DNA of 64,000 bases from positions 139,001 to 203,000 of the forward strand of contig NC_083348.1 of the NCBI RefSeq assembly GCF_019175385.1. The letters run 5' to 3'. The position numbers were made by a program, and so were the translations under genes. The notes below the pieces were generated by a model. The model was given only the letters and a program-made list of their open reading frames with translations, was not told where the DNA came from and made no database searches. This document shows positions 34,292 to 45,666 of this stretch, in pieces. This DNA comes from Lycium barbarum. Lineage: Eukaryota > Streptophyta > Magnoliopsida > Solanales > Solanaceae. Position 1 is the stretch's first letter; each line of letters begins with the position of its first letter.

Positions 34292-36315
34292 TTCATTAAA
34301 TGAAGTGTTAAATGCCCTAAGTCTCTCATTTATTACTATTCCGAAATTTGAGCTTTTGGGAGCAATTCTAGAATATTCTTGGAGAAGATTCTTGGTGGTA
34401 AGTCCTTCTAATCTCTTTGCTATTTCATTACCCCTAATCATCTTAGAATCCCTTTATCTTGTTAGTTCTTTAAGTGATGGAAGATTAAAAGTGGGTTTAA
34501 TGAATTATCCTTCTAGGCTTCTAAATCAAAAATTGTTGGTTGGGTTAGCTTCTTTAAGCATTGAATTGATGATTAGAATCCTTTATTTCATAATTTCTTC
34601 CTAATTAGAGGTTAATTTATGGAATTGGAAGTTAGGGTTTATACCCAAATTTGGGGGGTTTGCGTAGAATCCAAAATAGAATGAATTGTTTTTTATCCTA
34701 GCTTGCTAATGTTGGGAATTGACCACCTAAAGGTTTAATTTCATGTCAGGACCTTTAAATCCCTAATTTCACCCTTCTAGTTCATAAATCCTATTCCATA
34801 GGTTGAGGATTTTTATCTTGATAGAAGTAGGGTTTGTTTTTATGCTCTCCTTGATTCTAATTACATGATTTGATGAGACTTTCTTGATCTCGAGGCACAA
34901 AGGAAAGGAAAGGCTAAGGAGTGATTATTGGTGTTATTGTTGTTTGGCCTTCTAGGTAGGTTACGGTTTACCCTATGGTGAGACTTTGTTTAGCGAAGCA
35001 TATATTTAGATAATATTGTCGGAGAAAGCGTGTAAACCTTCGGGTATGCAGTTGGGTTAGATATTGTCTTAAGTTAGGCCCTGTTATGTGATTGGGGCTA
35101 GCCACCCCGTTGTATTGTGACTTGATTGTTCTATTGTTGTTGGCTTGATGTCGTGTGGTGATAGTAGATATCGGAGACTATTGATATATTTTGTTCATGA
35201 TATTGTGGTGCCTTACTTGTTGATGTTTGATACGAGGATAGTATTCTATATGGCTTATTTAGCCTTTTCATGATATTGTTCGCGTACCCTTGCTTGGTAC
35301 TTGTGATATCGATCTGATTATTGACATTGAACTCATACATTGCATGCATTCTCATCCTTTATGATATACTGTTGATACATTGATGATACTTGAGGAAACA
35401 TTGTGATGAGTTGGGCTCAGTTGGATGAGAGTGACGTAAGGACTGATATTCCAGGTTGTGCGGTAGCAATTCTCGAGGTTTGTGTCGGGATCGTGAGGTA
35501 GCGATATCCAGGTTGTTTTCGGACTGTGAGGTATATGGACTCCGTGGGTCCCCCATAGGTTGTCCTACCGAGACGTCAATACTTTCATTTGGAATACATT
35601 GTACACAACATTGCATTCACATTTCATATATTATTGCATTGCACTATTGCTTTATTGTGATGATCTGGTGATATACTTGTATTATTTGGATTCGGATTGG
35701 ATATATTGAGACTTGGCACACTTGGGTTTAGATGCTATTACCTAGGTGATGACGTGTACTCGGTTTATGGCTTATGTTGACTTATACTTGTTGATTGACC
35801 TATTTATCTTACTTTATTGTCTCGATTAGGTTAGCAAAACTTAGTCGACCTATGATACTTACCAGTACTGTGGCTTGTATTGACCTGCACTTGCTATATT
35901 CTTTTATGAATGCAGAATTCCAGGTGGGATCGACCTCCGTTTCTCGTGGCCGATAGTCGCTCCGGGGGTTTCTTAGAGTCTACAAGGTGAGCACGAGACG
36001 TCCGCCGCCTTGAAGACTATTCTTTATTTATGTCTTATTTTCTATTCCGAGACATATTCATACTTGATGTATTATTGATATTCCAAACTTGTATATTCTA
36101 TTTAGATGCTCTTGTATGGATTAGACCAGACTCTGGGGTGTATTTTCCTTACTTCCGCATATTTTCTATATTATTATCGTCAGTCTTACGTGATTTTATT
36201 TCTTCTGCTTATTTAAATAATTATTTTTGTTTTTACAATTGTGGGGTTGAGGGTTCACCTACCGAGGTGGGAAAGGTAGGTGCCTGCACGACTTAGCTGA
36301 TTTGGGTTGTGACAT
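34292..36315 (+). repeat. Element B 3' LTR, second part
   Basis: It continues B's LTR after element C and ends TTGTGACA. The 126-codon frame that starts at 34224 crosses the C/B junction and is a chance frame. Confidence 0.85.
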
Positions 36316-36390
36316 ATGTAAATTCAAGTTCAGCGAGTCTTCTTTCCAATGTAATTGATAGATCGCAATTCTAAGAAGTACGAGATGAAG

Positions 36391-36530
36391 TACGGCCCGT
36401 ATAAAAATGTACGTCCCGTACATTTTGGATGTACTTTATCCAAAATTTACGAAAAGTTGAAAACTTTTATCTTCCAAGTACGGGCTGGAAAGTATTGGAC
36501 AGACTTTGAAGTACGGCCTGTACTTTTAGG
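36391..36530 (+). promoter_or_regulatory. TACGGNCCGTA word cluster, family D U3
   Basis: TACGGCCCGTA at 36391-36401 (perfect around a central C), GTACGTCCCGTAC just after it, and AAGTACGGCCTGTACTT at 36509-36525 (one mismatch). A decayed form occurs in the inverted copy (about 39600-39800). Confidence 0.55.
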
Positions 36531-37410
36531 CCTTACTTTGCCCGAACTTTTAAAATAGATCCCTAATGACCCTAAAAGATCTCTCAAACACCCCCAAACC
36601 ATCCCAAGCCATCACAAGAGAAGATCTAGCACTAAATCCTTAACTAATTCCTAGAAAGTGATTGTTCTTGGCTTTACCTAGAGTTGTAGAGAGTTTGGCC
36701 TTGAAGAAAGTTATGTAACTTGAATTTCTTCAAGTATAAGGTATTTTCTTCATCTTGTTTCTTATGTTGAGTTGATTTGAATGTTAAAAAAGTCTTATAA
36801 GTGAAAGGAGTTATGGAGAAAAGGTCATAAAGTGTTGTGTTGTAGTTTTAACTATAGATTGAATTTGAAAGGCAGTTTTGGATGGATTTGAGTCTAATAT
36901 GAAATTAATATCTTGGCTATGGTATTGTTGAGGTTGCTAATGATGTTTGGGAGTTGTTTTGGAATTTGGAGGAAGTAGATGATATAGGGGAAGTGCTGCC
37001 TAAATTTTGTTAGCTCACAAAATAGTTTAGTTTGATCCTATAAGCGTTTCAATGACTTAAACTTAGTGTGAATCATCTTGAATGTAGATTGCAAGCTTGG
37101 GAGGATAGCTATTTAGCGGTTAAGTAGATGACAAGGTATGTTAAGGCTGTCCCTTTCCTTCTATTTGGGATGATCCTTATGAACAAAACATATGCGCAAC
37201 GTTAATCCATAATGGTTCTATTCTTAGAGTTAGGGATGATCCCTTGATTCATGTTCCATAATGTATCTTCAGAAAGTCTTCCCTCAAATTCAGTATGATC
37301 TCTAAAGCTATTTTTACTCTTATCATGTCTTGCATTGGATTGCATTTAAATATATACACATATGCATATACAGACCTGAGACCCCTCAAGCGCTATATGT
37401 GCATATATTA

Positions 37411-37449
<39 letters not shown>

Positions 37450-37476
37450 TCCCTCTTGTATGTGTGTGTGTGTGTA
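37411..37476 (+). repeat. (TG)n(TA)n...(TG)n microsatellite
   Basis: TG and TA runs inside the family D LTR. The frames that cross it are repeat artefacts. Confidence 0.95.
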
Positions 37477-38382
37477 TGTATGGGGTATGGGGAAGGTGAC
37501 AGTGTTATATATGCACTACCACCTGATCAGTTGGTCATATGATGGTACGATGATGATGATGATGATACCCACAGAGGTCGATATGATACGATGGGATGCC
37601 CATAGTGGCATGTCAGGCATTGTATACGCATATATATATGTATGACCTCATGCATGTATATATAGATTTATACATATCATTAGCCCTCAAAGGCAGGTCA
37701 GATGCACAGTATTTATGAATATCATTATCCCTCAGAGGTAGTTCAATTGCACAGTATATATGCATATAATTAGTCCTCAAAAGTAGTTCAGATGTACAAC
37801 TTTACTCTCTCTCATGTTTCATGTTACTCTCATGTCTCTATTATGTTGTTTTCATGCCTTACATACTTAGTACATTGTCCGTACTGATGTCCCTTTCTGG
37901 GGGCACTGGCACTGCATTTCATGCCCGTAGGTCTTGATATACAGGTTGACGGCTCTCCCAGTAGAATATCAGCTCAGCAGACGGTGTTGTGACACTCCAC
38001 TTGCTCCGAAGTTGCTCAGTGAGTCAGCATGGTTGCATATGCATTTGCATGGGTATGGCAGGGTCCTATCCCATCCTTATTATGTTATGCATTCCAGTAG
38101 AGGCTCGTAGACAGAAATGCATAGTTAGATGTTCGTTGACCTTCTCGGTCTAAACTCTGTTATATTACTATTTTGATAGCCTCGTCGACTTGTATACTTG
38201 GGCTCATCTTGATGACGTATATGTATATATTTTGGGCTGGTATCCCTCACAGTTGATGATATTTATAAGTTAGAATGATGGACCACTCAGGTATGATTAT
38301 ATGATGAGATGCATGTATGTCTTCTGGTGCTCAGTAGGTTAGCTCTGGGTGCCCGTCATGGCCCTCCGGTTGGGTAGTGACA

Positions 38383-38467
38383 ATATCGGCCTCCGTGGGC
38401 ATCATCATCATGTGACTAGCTGATCAGATGGTAGTGCGTATATAACATCATCACCTTCCCCATACCC

Positions 38468-38499
<32 letters not shown>

Positions 38500-40002
38500 G
38501 TGTGTGTGTGTGTGTGTGTGTGTTGTGTGTGTGTGTGAAATACAATGCAAGAATGTGATAAGAGTGCATCCTGAGTCTGTCGGAGTGACGAAAATTCGTT
38601 ACACCTCCGAATATTATTATGAGATAGAATTTTCATCAATAAGTGACTCTATGAATCGTACTTAATCTGAAGAAAAACCTACTGAGAATAACATTCTAGA
38701 TCATGAATCAACATGGAACATCCCTAGCTAATAAGAATTGAATTCATTATGAAGTAGCATTACGTTTACATTCCTTTAATAACGATCATGCCAAAAATAA
38801 GGAAAATTATCTTTAACATACCTCAAGTCGTCTAACAAATGCAACAACAAGCTTATCATAACTAAAGTGCCAATCCTATAACAAAGGAATACATATACAA
38901 CTTAGATGGCACTAGTATATCACGTATATCAATGATAACTTGATTCTAAAGTGAAACGGATAACATTTCCCCTATTTCTTAATCATCACCTTAAAGTCTA
39001 CAACCAACAATTAACATAACAAGCTCATATGATCTTCTTTGAACTCATAGCCACAACATTCAAAGATATACAATTGAGCAGTCGGATATACGCTTGTATA
39101 CAACATTTCCTTCTTCCAAATACACCCAGTATAACAACCTCAACATATTCCCAACATTAACTATTATCCCAATGACAATATTTTTCTCAAAACACACTAA
39201 CAATCATGGCTTAAGTTAAATTATAACTCAAAATAAAATCAAGTTCATGTTTGAACCTTTCCTCCAATTTCTTTCTCTCAAACCTCAGCATAACTATCAC
39301 ATAAACTCATAAACATAGGAATAAGATGAAATCTTACCTCAAGAACTCAATAACACTTCAATTCCAAGATCACTTCACCTTGAAGTATCCTCCAAAGCTT
39401 TTACAAGAAGAAGAGTCAAGCTTCAATAAGACTTTGAAAACCCTAGGCACTTGATTCTCACTTTAATCTTTGATTTATGCTTGGGCGAGTGATTGGATAT
39501 GATAGGACAGATTTTTAGAGCTTTTATGAACCTTGGTTTGGGTTAAAATGACTTAAGAATGAGGGAGCTCATAATATATAAAAATAGAAAAAATCACTGC
39601 CATAGAGATACAATGCGTATATACTGGTTGTATAATACGAATAATGGTCCGTATTTCTCAATCCAAAATATGCCTTCTCTATTAAAATTTTAAATCCTTA
39701 ATATAGCCAGTATTTCAAGATACGATATGTATCCCAAAAATATGTTCTGTATAGAATAATTTCAGAAACCAAAAATACGGTCCGCATAGAACAATTTCAA
39801 TACGAAACTTGTCGAAACATATTCTCTTCAATTAACTTATTCATTAATCCTTCCATAACTAACCAAACATTGAATTAAACCCTTATAAAAAATTAAGATA
39901 GGTATGTCCAACCTCATATAACCTCAGAGACAGCCCCGATGTCCAAGACTATGGCAACTAACATACGACAAATCTCAACGTATAAAACTGCAAGGTCTAA
40001 CA
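38383..40002 (-). repeat. Family D LTR, inverted copy
   Basis: The reverse complement of a family D LTR. Read on the minus strand it begins TGTTAGACC at 40002 and runs to a block matching about 37540-37570 of the plus copy (GATGATGATGATGCCCAC), where it is cut. It meets the 3' end of the plus copy tail to tail at 38382/38383. A matching TA/TG microsatellite sits at 38470-38539. Confidence 0.7.
38470..38539 (+). repeat. (TA)n(TG)n microsatellite
   Basis: The inverted counterpart of the tract at 37411-37476. Confidence 0.95.
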
Positions 40003-40075
40003 CTAGAATAGAATTAGATCGTGGATGACCTATTCAAAATATGTCATTTATCAATTTTATAGACATGTTAGAAAA
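40003..40075. other. Flank of element E with TSD GAAAA
   Basis: A short stretch between the inverted D LTR and element E, ending GAAAA (40071-40075). GAAAA also follows the other end of E at 63667. Confidence 0.6.
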
Positions 40076-40076
40076 A

Positions 40077-41849
40077 TGTAACGACCCGTTTCATCGTTAC
40101 CCTAATTACCCGGAAATTAGCAACCTTGATCCCTTAAAACACCTTCGAATCATTACGCTCTAAAAAAATGCTAACTTGAACGGACCAGTGGTGTGAATTG
40201 TGTGTAAAATGATGGATTTGGGCCACTGGGCCCAGTGAGGATGTTATAGCTTCAGCATTGCCACCCCAACGTTTGTGCAACAGCGGTAGTGTGCTCCGCT
40301 TCGCTGTGTAATTTCTAAAGGACCACCCGAGCAATGCTATTTCCGCTGCCAGACCGCCAGAGCGGTTGACGAGCAGTTATACCCTATTTAAAAACTCATT
40401 TCAAGATTTTGACCCCATTTGCTCCAACCCTAATGTCCAGCCGCCACAGAGAGTAATTTCAGCTTCATGAGGCTTAAATGTTGAAAATGTAACCTCTTTA
40501 AATCCCTCATTTTCATCTTTCTTTAATTCCCTCTTTCTTCTTACACTATTTATGATTATGGTAAAGCATTAAATGAGGGTTCTTTCTCAAATTCTTGTGA
40601 GACCTTTGGGTAAGAGTGGTAATGTTGAACTAGAGTAATTATTAACTCAAGGATGGCTTAATTATTGCAAGAATTAGATTAATAACTAGTAATTATTAAC
40701 TCATGTGTCCGATGCTCGAGGTTTTTATCGAGATCGTGAGAGTTGGAAATGGACTTCGCAGGTCCCCCATGACTTGTGCTGCCGAGATGTGATGTTCCAT
40801 TGTCGGAGTATATGTGTACGGTCCATATGCATTGCGATCATCATACATACATTATTGCATTGCATTGTACCTTTGATTCCGGTGACATGTTGTTATTATG
40901 TTGTGATATGCTAGTTCAGAATGATTATATTGAGACTTGGCACAGTTGGGTTTAGATGCTATAACATAAGTGATGACTTGTTTTGATATAATTGCGATGT
41001 ACTAATTCAGATTAGCCGTAGTTGGGATTAGTTGCTATAATTATAGGTTGTGATCTTGGATTGGGAAAGCTTGGTGCTAGGTGACCTTAATATGGAAGTG
41101 TATGATTTGCTAGGTTGGGTGAGTAATGAATACTAGAACGACGAGAGAACTTTCCCTAAAAACAGGAGTGAATTTTGTAATGATAGTTGACTAGTGATTC
41201 TTGAGCATTGTTGCCTATTTTATGTTATATAAACTATAAGGTGAGTGGTAATGTAGTCAAGCAAATGAACCCATAAGAAAGAGTTAATGGAAATAAGATC
41301 CTTATATTTGTTGAGGCGAGTGGTAGGTGATGTGTATGTTGACTTGGTTTCGCCTACCATGCTTGTGTTTGAATTCTTTTACTATTATGTTGTTCTAATC
41401 ATTTTCGGCCTATGATAATTACTTGTACTAGTGTTGTACTAATACTACTCTTGCTATATCCCTTTTGGGGTGTAGAGTTTTTCAGGATATTGATTGATTG
41501 GAGTTTTCCAGAAGATGGACGGCGCCCTTCTTGAAGGCCTCCATCATTCTCATTCATAGAGGGAGGTTGAGTCTTTATATTCATTTCTGTAATTAGTCTT
41601 CGATCTTAGTCTCTCTTGTACTAGTCTAGACCAGGTCATGGGAAAGAATCGTATTTCTTAAATTGTTTGTAAACATTTCCTCTATTTTGTCTATATATAA
41701 TGGCTTTACTTCTGCATTTTGATTATGTTATAATTGGAGATTAATGAACCTCATTTTTTGCTTGCAAATGATTCTTGTTTTGGGTTAAGGGTTTGCCTAC
41801 TGAGGTGGGAATAGTAGGTGGCCACACGATCCTAAAATGGGTCGTGACA
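40077..41849 (+). repeat. Element E 5' LTR with an internal deletion of about 1 kb
   Basis: It matches the start (45667-46310) and the end (62492-63666) of the 3' LTR, but the roughly 1.03 kb between is missing at 40687-40704. The join carries a 16-bp copy (AGTAATTATTAACTCA) of sequence at 40634-40649. Confidence 0.8.
40224..40392 (+). promoter_or_regulatory. Element E U3 palindromes and TATA-like box
   Basis: CACTGGGCCCAGTG (40224-40237) is a perfect 14-bp palindrome; it is also at 45814-45827. It is followed by AGCGG, CCGCT and CCGCCAGAGCGG words, then TATTTAAA at 40385-40392. Confidence 0.6.
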
Positions 41850-41852
41850 AAT

Positions 41853-41865
41853 TGGTATCAGAGCC
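41853..41865 (+). promoter_or_regulatory. Primer binding site, element E
   Basis: TGGTATCAGAGCC, perfect, three bases after the LTR end. Confidence 0.85.
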
Positions 41866-42011
41866 TAGGTTACTGGTCTCACAAGTACAAGAGCAATGTC
41901 TAGTAGAGTCTCGTGGAATGGTACATAGACGCCTGTGCCTATCCACTGTAAGCTATAGGGCATTTTGGAAAAATTCCCTTCCTTCATTCTATTCATGCTA
42001 CTTCGGTCAAA

Positions 42012-42074
42012 TTGGTATCTCGGTGGGTTCAATTGGTATCTAAATGATTCCAATTGGTATCTAAGCGTGTAATT
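42012..42074 (+). repeat. Leader minirepeat of element E, 3 x 21 bp
   Basis: TTGGTATC at 42012, 42033 and 42054, exactly 21 bp apart, 160 bp after the PBS octamer. The octamer equals the first bases of the PBS region (TTGGTATC). Confidence 0.8.
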
Positions 42075-42169
42075 ATGTTGTGTTACTGATTAGACCTAGT
42101 TTTTATGGAATAACTACTCGGTTAATTTCTTAGTTGCAGAAGTGATTTGGCATTAAGTCATGCCATTGT

Positions 42170-42345
42170 TCAATTATGGGCCCCACAGCGGTCAGTCAGC
42201 TACTGTAGCGTTACCGCTATAGTAGATATCCAACCGCTATAGCGGCATACCATACATCCTCCTTGACCGCTCTTGCAAACATCTATACCGCTGAAGCAGG
42301 ACCGTCATTACGATCTATGTGACCGCAGAAGCGGTAGTACAGAAT
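42170..42345 (+). promoter_or_regulatory. CCGCTNNAGCGG word cluster in the E internal region
   Basis: CCGCTATAGCGG (42234-42245) is a perfect 12-bp palindrome. AGCGGTCAG, ACCGCTATAG, ACCGCTGAAGC and CCGCAGAAGCGG surround it. Further clusters lie at 44155-44345 and 45035-45205. Confidence 0.6.
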
Positions 42346-42619
42346 CTGGAAACTTGCAGCCTTCCCCTGTTTCATCATAGCTCCCTTGTTTAGCAAATTC
42401 AGCAAAAACCAAAAATAAACTAACAGATTTCACAACCTAAGTTTGATAAAAACGAGCCCGACAAGGGTGAAAACCATCCTAGTCACTATTACAATCCAAA
42501 ATACGAAAAAACAAACAAGAAAGATTGTCCAAACATGCAACCAAAACAAAGCAAACCAAATAAAAGAGTGTCCAAATTGAAAGCCCTACAATGGCAACCA
42601 AAAACATCACCGTAGAAGG

Positions 42620-44027
42620 GGAACAATCTCTAGGCTGCCATTCTGCTCGTTGCACCATCATCATCTGAGCTGCCAGCATCATCACCTAATTTACCGTGAC
42701 CACTATCACCCCGGGCGACGCTCTCAAAGGAGTACTGCTCTCAACCGTCATCATCCTCTACCGGGATCTGCTCACGGGGGTGCATATTCTTCCATATCCC
42801 TTTGATACCCCTCCAAGCCTTGATATGAAGTTTGTCACGGGACCTATTCTTCTCCTTCTCCTGGTTAAAGTCCCCACGAAGGTCACTGTGATTCTTGGCC
42901 AGAGAAGTATGCGCAGTCTGTAGGGTGGAGAGTGACTCGCATATGGGTGGAGAGTGACTCGGCTATCTTTTTCTGGGTATCAAAGTAACCTCTCATACCC
43001 TTCTGAGTGGCGAAACCGACAGCAGCCCCTGATGAGCTAGACTCGTCAGAAGGCATGGACATCTTCTAAAACATCAAGATCACCTTATCAAAGCGTGAGT
43101 CTATGCACTCAAAAGGGCCCTAGATAAGAGGGACCTCAGCCCCATCCCCAGCCTCAGTATCAGCTCCAGCCCTACTCCCTCCCTCGTCGGCATCATCCAC
43201 CTTCCTTTTCTACCTGCAGATAACCACGGTACCATGACCTTTTACTCATAGTGGATTAAACAGATCATCAGAGTTAATCCAGTCATCTTTATCCTCCCTG
43301 GGAATCTTTGCCGTCTTGTATAAAGTAGTGATCAATGACGGGAACATCAAACTCGCTCCACAATCCTTCAAAAACACCCTCCACTCCTGAACTATCTAGG
43401 AGCTCACATTCATAGCACATCATCGAGGAGGCAAGCAACAATAAAAGCCTTGGATAAGGTCACATCATGGACATTCCTGGAAGGACGAATCCGATTGGAG
43501 ATGATATTCAGACATCTCTTCGCCTCCGCAGTAAATAGGTCGCTATGGATCGCAACCTTGCTATGAATCGAATGAGCATGTCGTATGTCATCCTTGTGGA
43601 CCAACTTGAAAGCCAATTCACACCGAATTCTTCTCAGTGGGCTTGGCTGCTAAAGGCTCCTCGGGATGATTATCTAGCTTGTATACTCGGTTGATTTCTC
43701 TTGCCCTCACCTTCAATGGAACACCCCTAATAATGATTTACGGCTTAAGAGAAGCCTAATCTACCGCAGGTAGTATCGCGTAGAACTCCTTTACCCACAT
43801 TTTGTTACAATCACCGGGATACCTGACCAAGCGAGTCCACTTGATTCTCACCAATATCTCAAGGAAGTTGGGGCGCACTTGTCTACAATATTCATATTGA
43901 AACCCTGCTCCAATAGTAGGGGCATAGTCAGTTGCTTCAAGTGTAGTCGTTGGCTTTGGGGGGTGGGAATCTTCTCATATGTGGGAACCTCTTCTTCTTG
44001 TGGAATTTCTTCTTGATCTTGAGACAT
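42620..44027 (-). pseudogene. Antisense pseudogene like the putative plant transposon protein family
   Basis: On the minus strand an ATG at 44027 opens MSQDQEEIPQEEEVP. After a frameshift near 43915 come RPNFLEILVRIKW and WVKEFYAILP. Then LVHKDDIRHAHSIHSKV, AKRCLNIISNRIRPS and VTLSKAFIVACLL (43410-43616), PSLITTLYK-like sequence near 43320, and an acidic Asp/Ser-rich tail near 42680. The order (acidic start, WVKEFYA block, helical middle ending in a short loop, acidic tail) resembles the plant domain called putative plant transposon protein (Transposase_32 in Pfam, as I recall). Stops and at least three frameshifts make it dead. It runs opposite to the element's own transcription. A GGGTGGAGAGTGACTCG duplication lies at about 42924-42961. 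Confidence 0.5.
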
Positions 44028-44154
44028 CTTGCTTGCAAAAGAGATAGAAATGCATTAGATTTCGTGTCACCCAAGTTCAGTATCAATTCTAATACGTTGC
44101 GATGGAAATAACTCAGCAAAACAACCAGTGTATCAGAAAAATTTAAGCTGTTGT

Positions 44155-44345
44155 TTCTGGTGCCTGATGTTGCAGGCGCCGCTGTAATAGTCACTCAGAC
44201 TATTGTAATAGAACCGCAGTAGTAAGCACATATACCGCTGCAGCGCTCCTATGAAATCCCTCCAAAAAATGCTTCTATACACGCCTAAGCGCCATAACGG
44301 AGATGCTGCAGCGGTTACCAAGCCGCTGTAGCGGTCTTGTCGTCT
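44155..44345 (+). promoter_or_regulatory. Second CCGCTNNAGCGG cluster in the E internal region
   Basis: CCGCTGTAGCGG at 44323-44334, with GGCGCCGC, ACCGCTGCAGCGC and GCAGCGGTTACC nearby. It lies just upstream (minus sense) of the antisense pseudogene start. Confidence 0.55.
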
Positions 44346-44399
44346 TCGCAAACCCCAAAAATTTCCAGATTCTCAACCTTTATTTTTAACTCAAAAACT

Positions 44400-45034
44400 T
44401 GTTTTTACATACAAATCGGGTAGGAATCAAGCCATGCATGATGTTTACAACCTATGAAGGACAATTTCTAGCAACAAGCAATCCCAAAATCGATGAAAAT
44501 ACAATCCCTTTTTCAAAACAAAAATTCTTTACTATGTTCAAGTTTTCCAACCTAAATCTGTGCATTAACTATGCAATACGTGATGTAAAGGTTTATCTAA
44601 CGCTAAAAGAGTTGTGCATTTCAGTTTATCAACACCCATACGCTCATTAACCAAAACCCAAAATCCTAACTTTTGAGTTGCAAAATCCGGTCATTCTAAG
44701 CATGAAAATTCAAAATTCTATTTCTATTATCTATCTACAAGTTGAGGGGAACGATTTCTTACCCTTTGTTTGAAGATCTAAATGAGATTTGTGTTAGTTG
44801 TGTGTTGCCTTTGAAGCTCATTTTTCTTCCCTTTTGAGAGCAATTTGTGAGGGTGTGGGTTAGGTTTTGTGGTAAAAAATGAAGTGTGGGAGTAATTTGA
44901 GGGGAGGGGGGTTATTCGTGTTTAAGAGGGATATAGGAAGTTGTGGTATAGTAGGATATAGAAAGGTTTTCGAGTGTTTGGAGTGGAGGAATGAGAAGTG
45001 GAATAAGCAAGTAATCCTTTAAACTTTCTGATTC
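44400..45034. other. E internal region, non-coding
   Basis: AT-rich sequence without a supported frame. A plus-strand 83-codon frame at 44399 has no recognisable content. Confidence 0.5.
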
Positions 45035-45205
45035 AGCGATGACCGTTGTAGCGGGGCCTAGCCGTGCCTGCGTAACCACAGCAGCTGGTTCTTAGATAGC
45101 TACAGTGGCAGAGTTCATTCTTTCTATTTTGCTGCCATAGTGTTACCTTTGACGCACCAAGACACCGCTCCAGCGCCCTGCTACCGGCTGTAGCGGCCCT
45201 GACCA
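45035..45205 (+). promoter_or_regulatory. Third CCGCT/AGCGG cluster in the E internal region
   Basis: GACCGTTGTAGCGGGG, CACCGCTCCAGCGCC and ACCGGCTGTAGCGGCC, more decayed than the others. Confidence 0.5.
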
Positions 45206-45650
45206 AAATTTTTTCATCAAATTACATTGTCCATCTCAAGGTACCTTGAGCCTTATACCCCGACTATGTGGTCCCAGGTGGGCCAAGAGTTGTAGACTAC
45301 TTGATATTTTGCTTATTGCTCCTTGAGTTTAGTCTTAAATTTATTCTGTGAGACGCATATAGTCCAACGGTCCCTATTTGTCTGCAACAAGAGTTTGGGT
45401 TGCAAATGTTGGCTAATAATCTCGAGTTTGAATTTGAGTAGAGTTAACTCTTGACTGATTAAAGTGAGAACCGGTTTAATTTTCCTTTTTCATTTTGACT
45501 AAGTTAAAAAAGGTCGCCGACTATATTTATCACTCTAATTCTGCTAAGTTCCTTAAATAGGAAAATTCAGGCGTATGACCTATCATTTTTGTCACGCGAC
45601 GTTACCCTACCGTGCTTGTTCGTTCCCTGGCTGTTCGAGGATGAACTGTT

Positions 45651-45666
45651 GTTTAATTGGTTATGA
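45651..45666 (+). promoter_or_regulatory. Non-purine sequence at the polypurine-tract position of E
   Basis: GTTTAATTGGTTATGA precedes the LTR start TGTAACGACCC. There is no purine run. It resembles the leader minirepeat GTTCAATTGGTATCTAA. Confidence 0.55.

Larger units (their letters stand above)
21112..36315 (+). mobile_element. Gypsy/Tekay-type element B, 5' LTR truncated, 3' LTR split by element C
   Basis: 5' LTR remnant at 21112-22220, internal region 22221-27380, 3' LTR from 27381 to 28030 and again from 34292 to 36315. The two LTRs align over the shared part (for example TGATGAGTTGGGCTC at 21280 and 35406, and both ends GTGACA). All gag-pol domains are present but decayed. The right end abuts truncated family D sequence directly; the left end is missing, so no target duplication can be read. 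Removing C gives a 3' LTR of about 2.67 kb. Confidence 0.85.
36316..38382 (+). repeat. Family D LTR, 5'-truncated
   Basis: Distantly related to the element C LTR (shared blocks such as AGTGATTGTTCTTG, GGCCTTGAAGAAAG and CTTCAAGTATAAGGTA at 36657-36740). It ends GGTAGTGACA at 38382. It starts directly against the end of B, lacking perhaps the first few hundred bases. It contains TG/TA microsatellites (37411-37476) and the TACGGCCCGTA words. Confidence 0.7.

Noticed and set aside
34224..34604. 126-codon plus-strand frame
   Set aside because: It starts in the end of element C and runs into the B LTR, so it cannot have existed before the insertion.
37295..37645. 116-codon frame rich in Tyr, Ile, Cys and Val
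   Set aside because: It reads through TG/TA microsatellites in a family D LTR.
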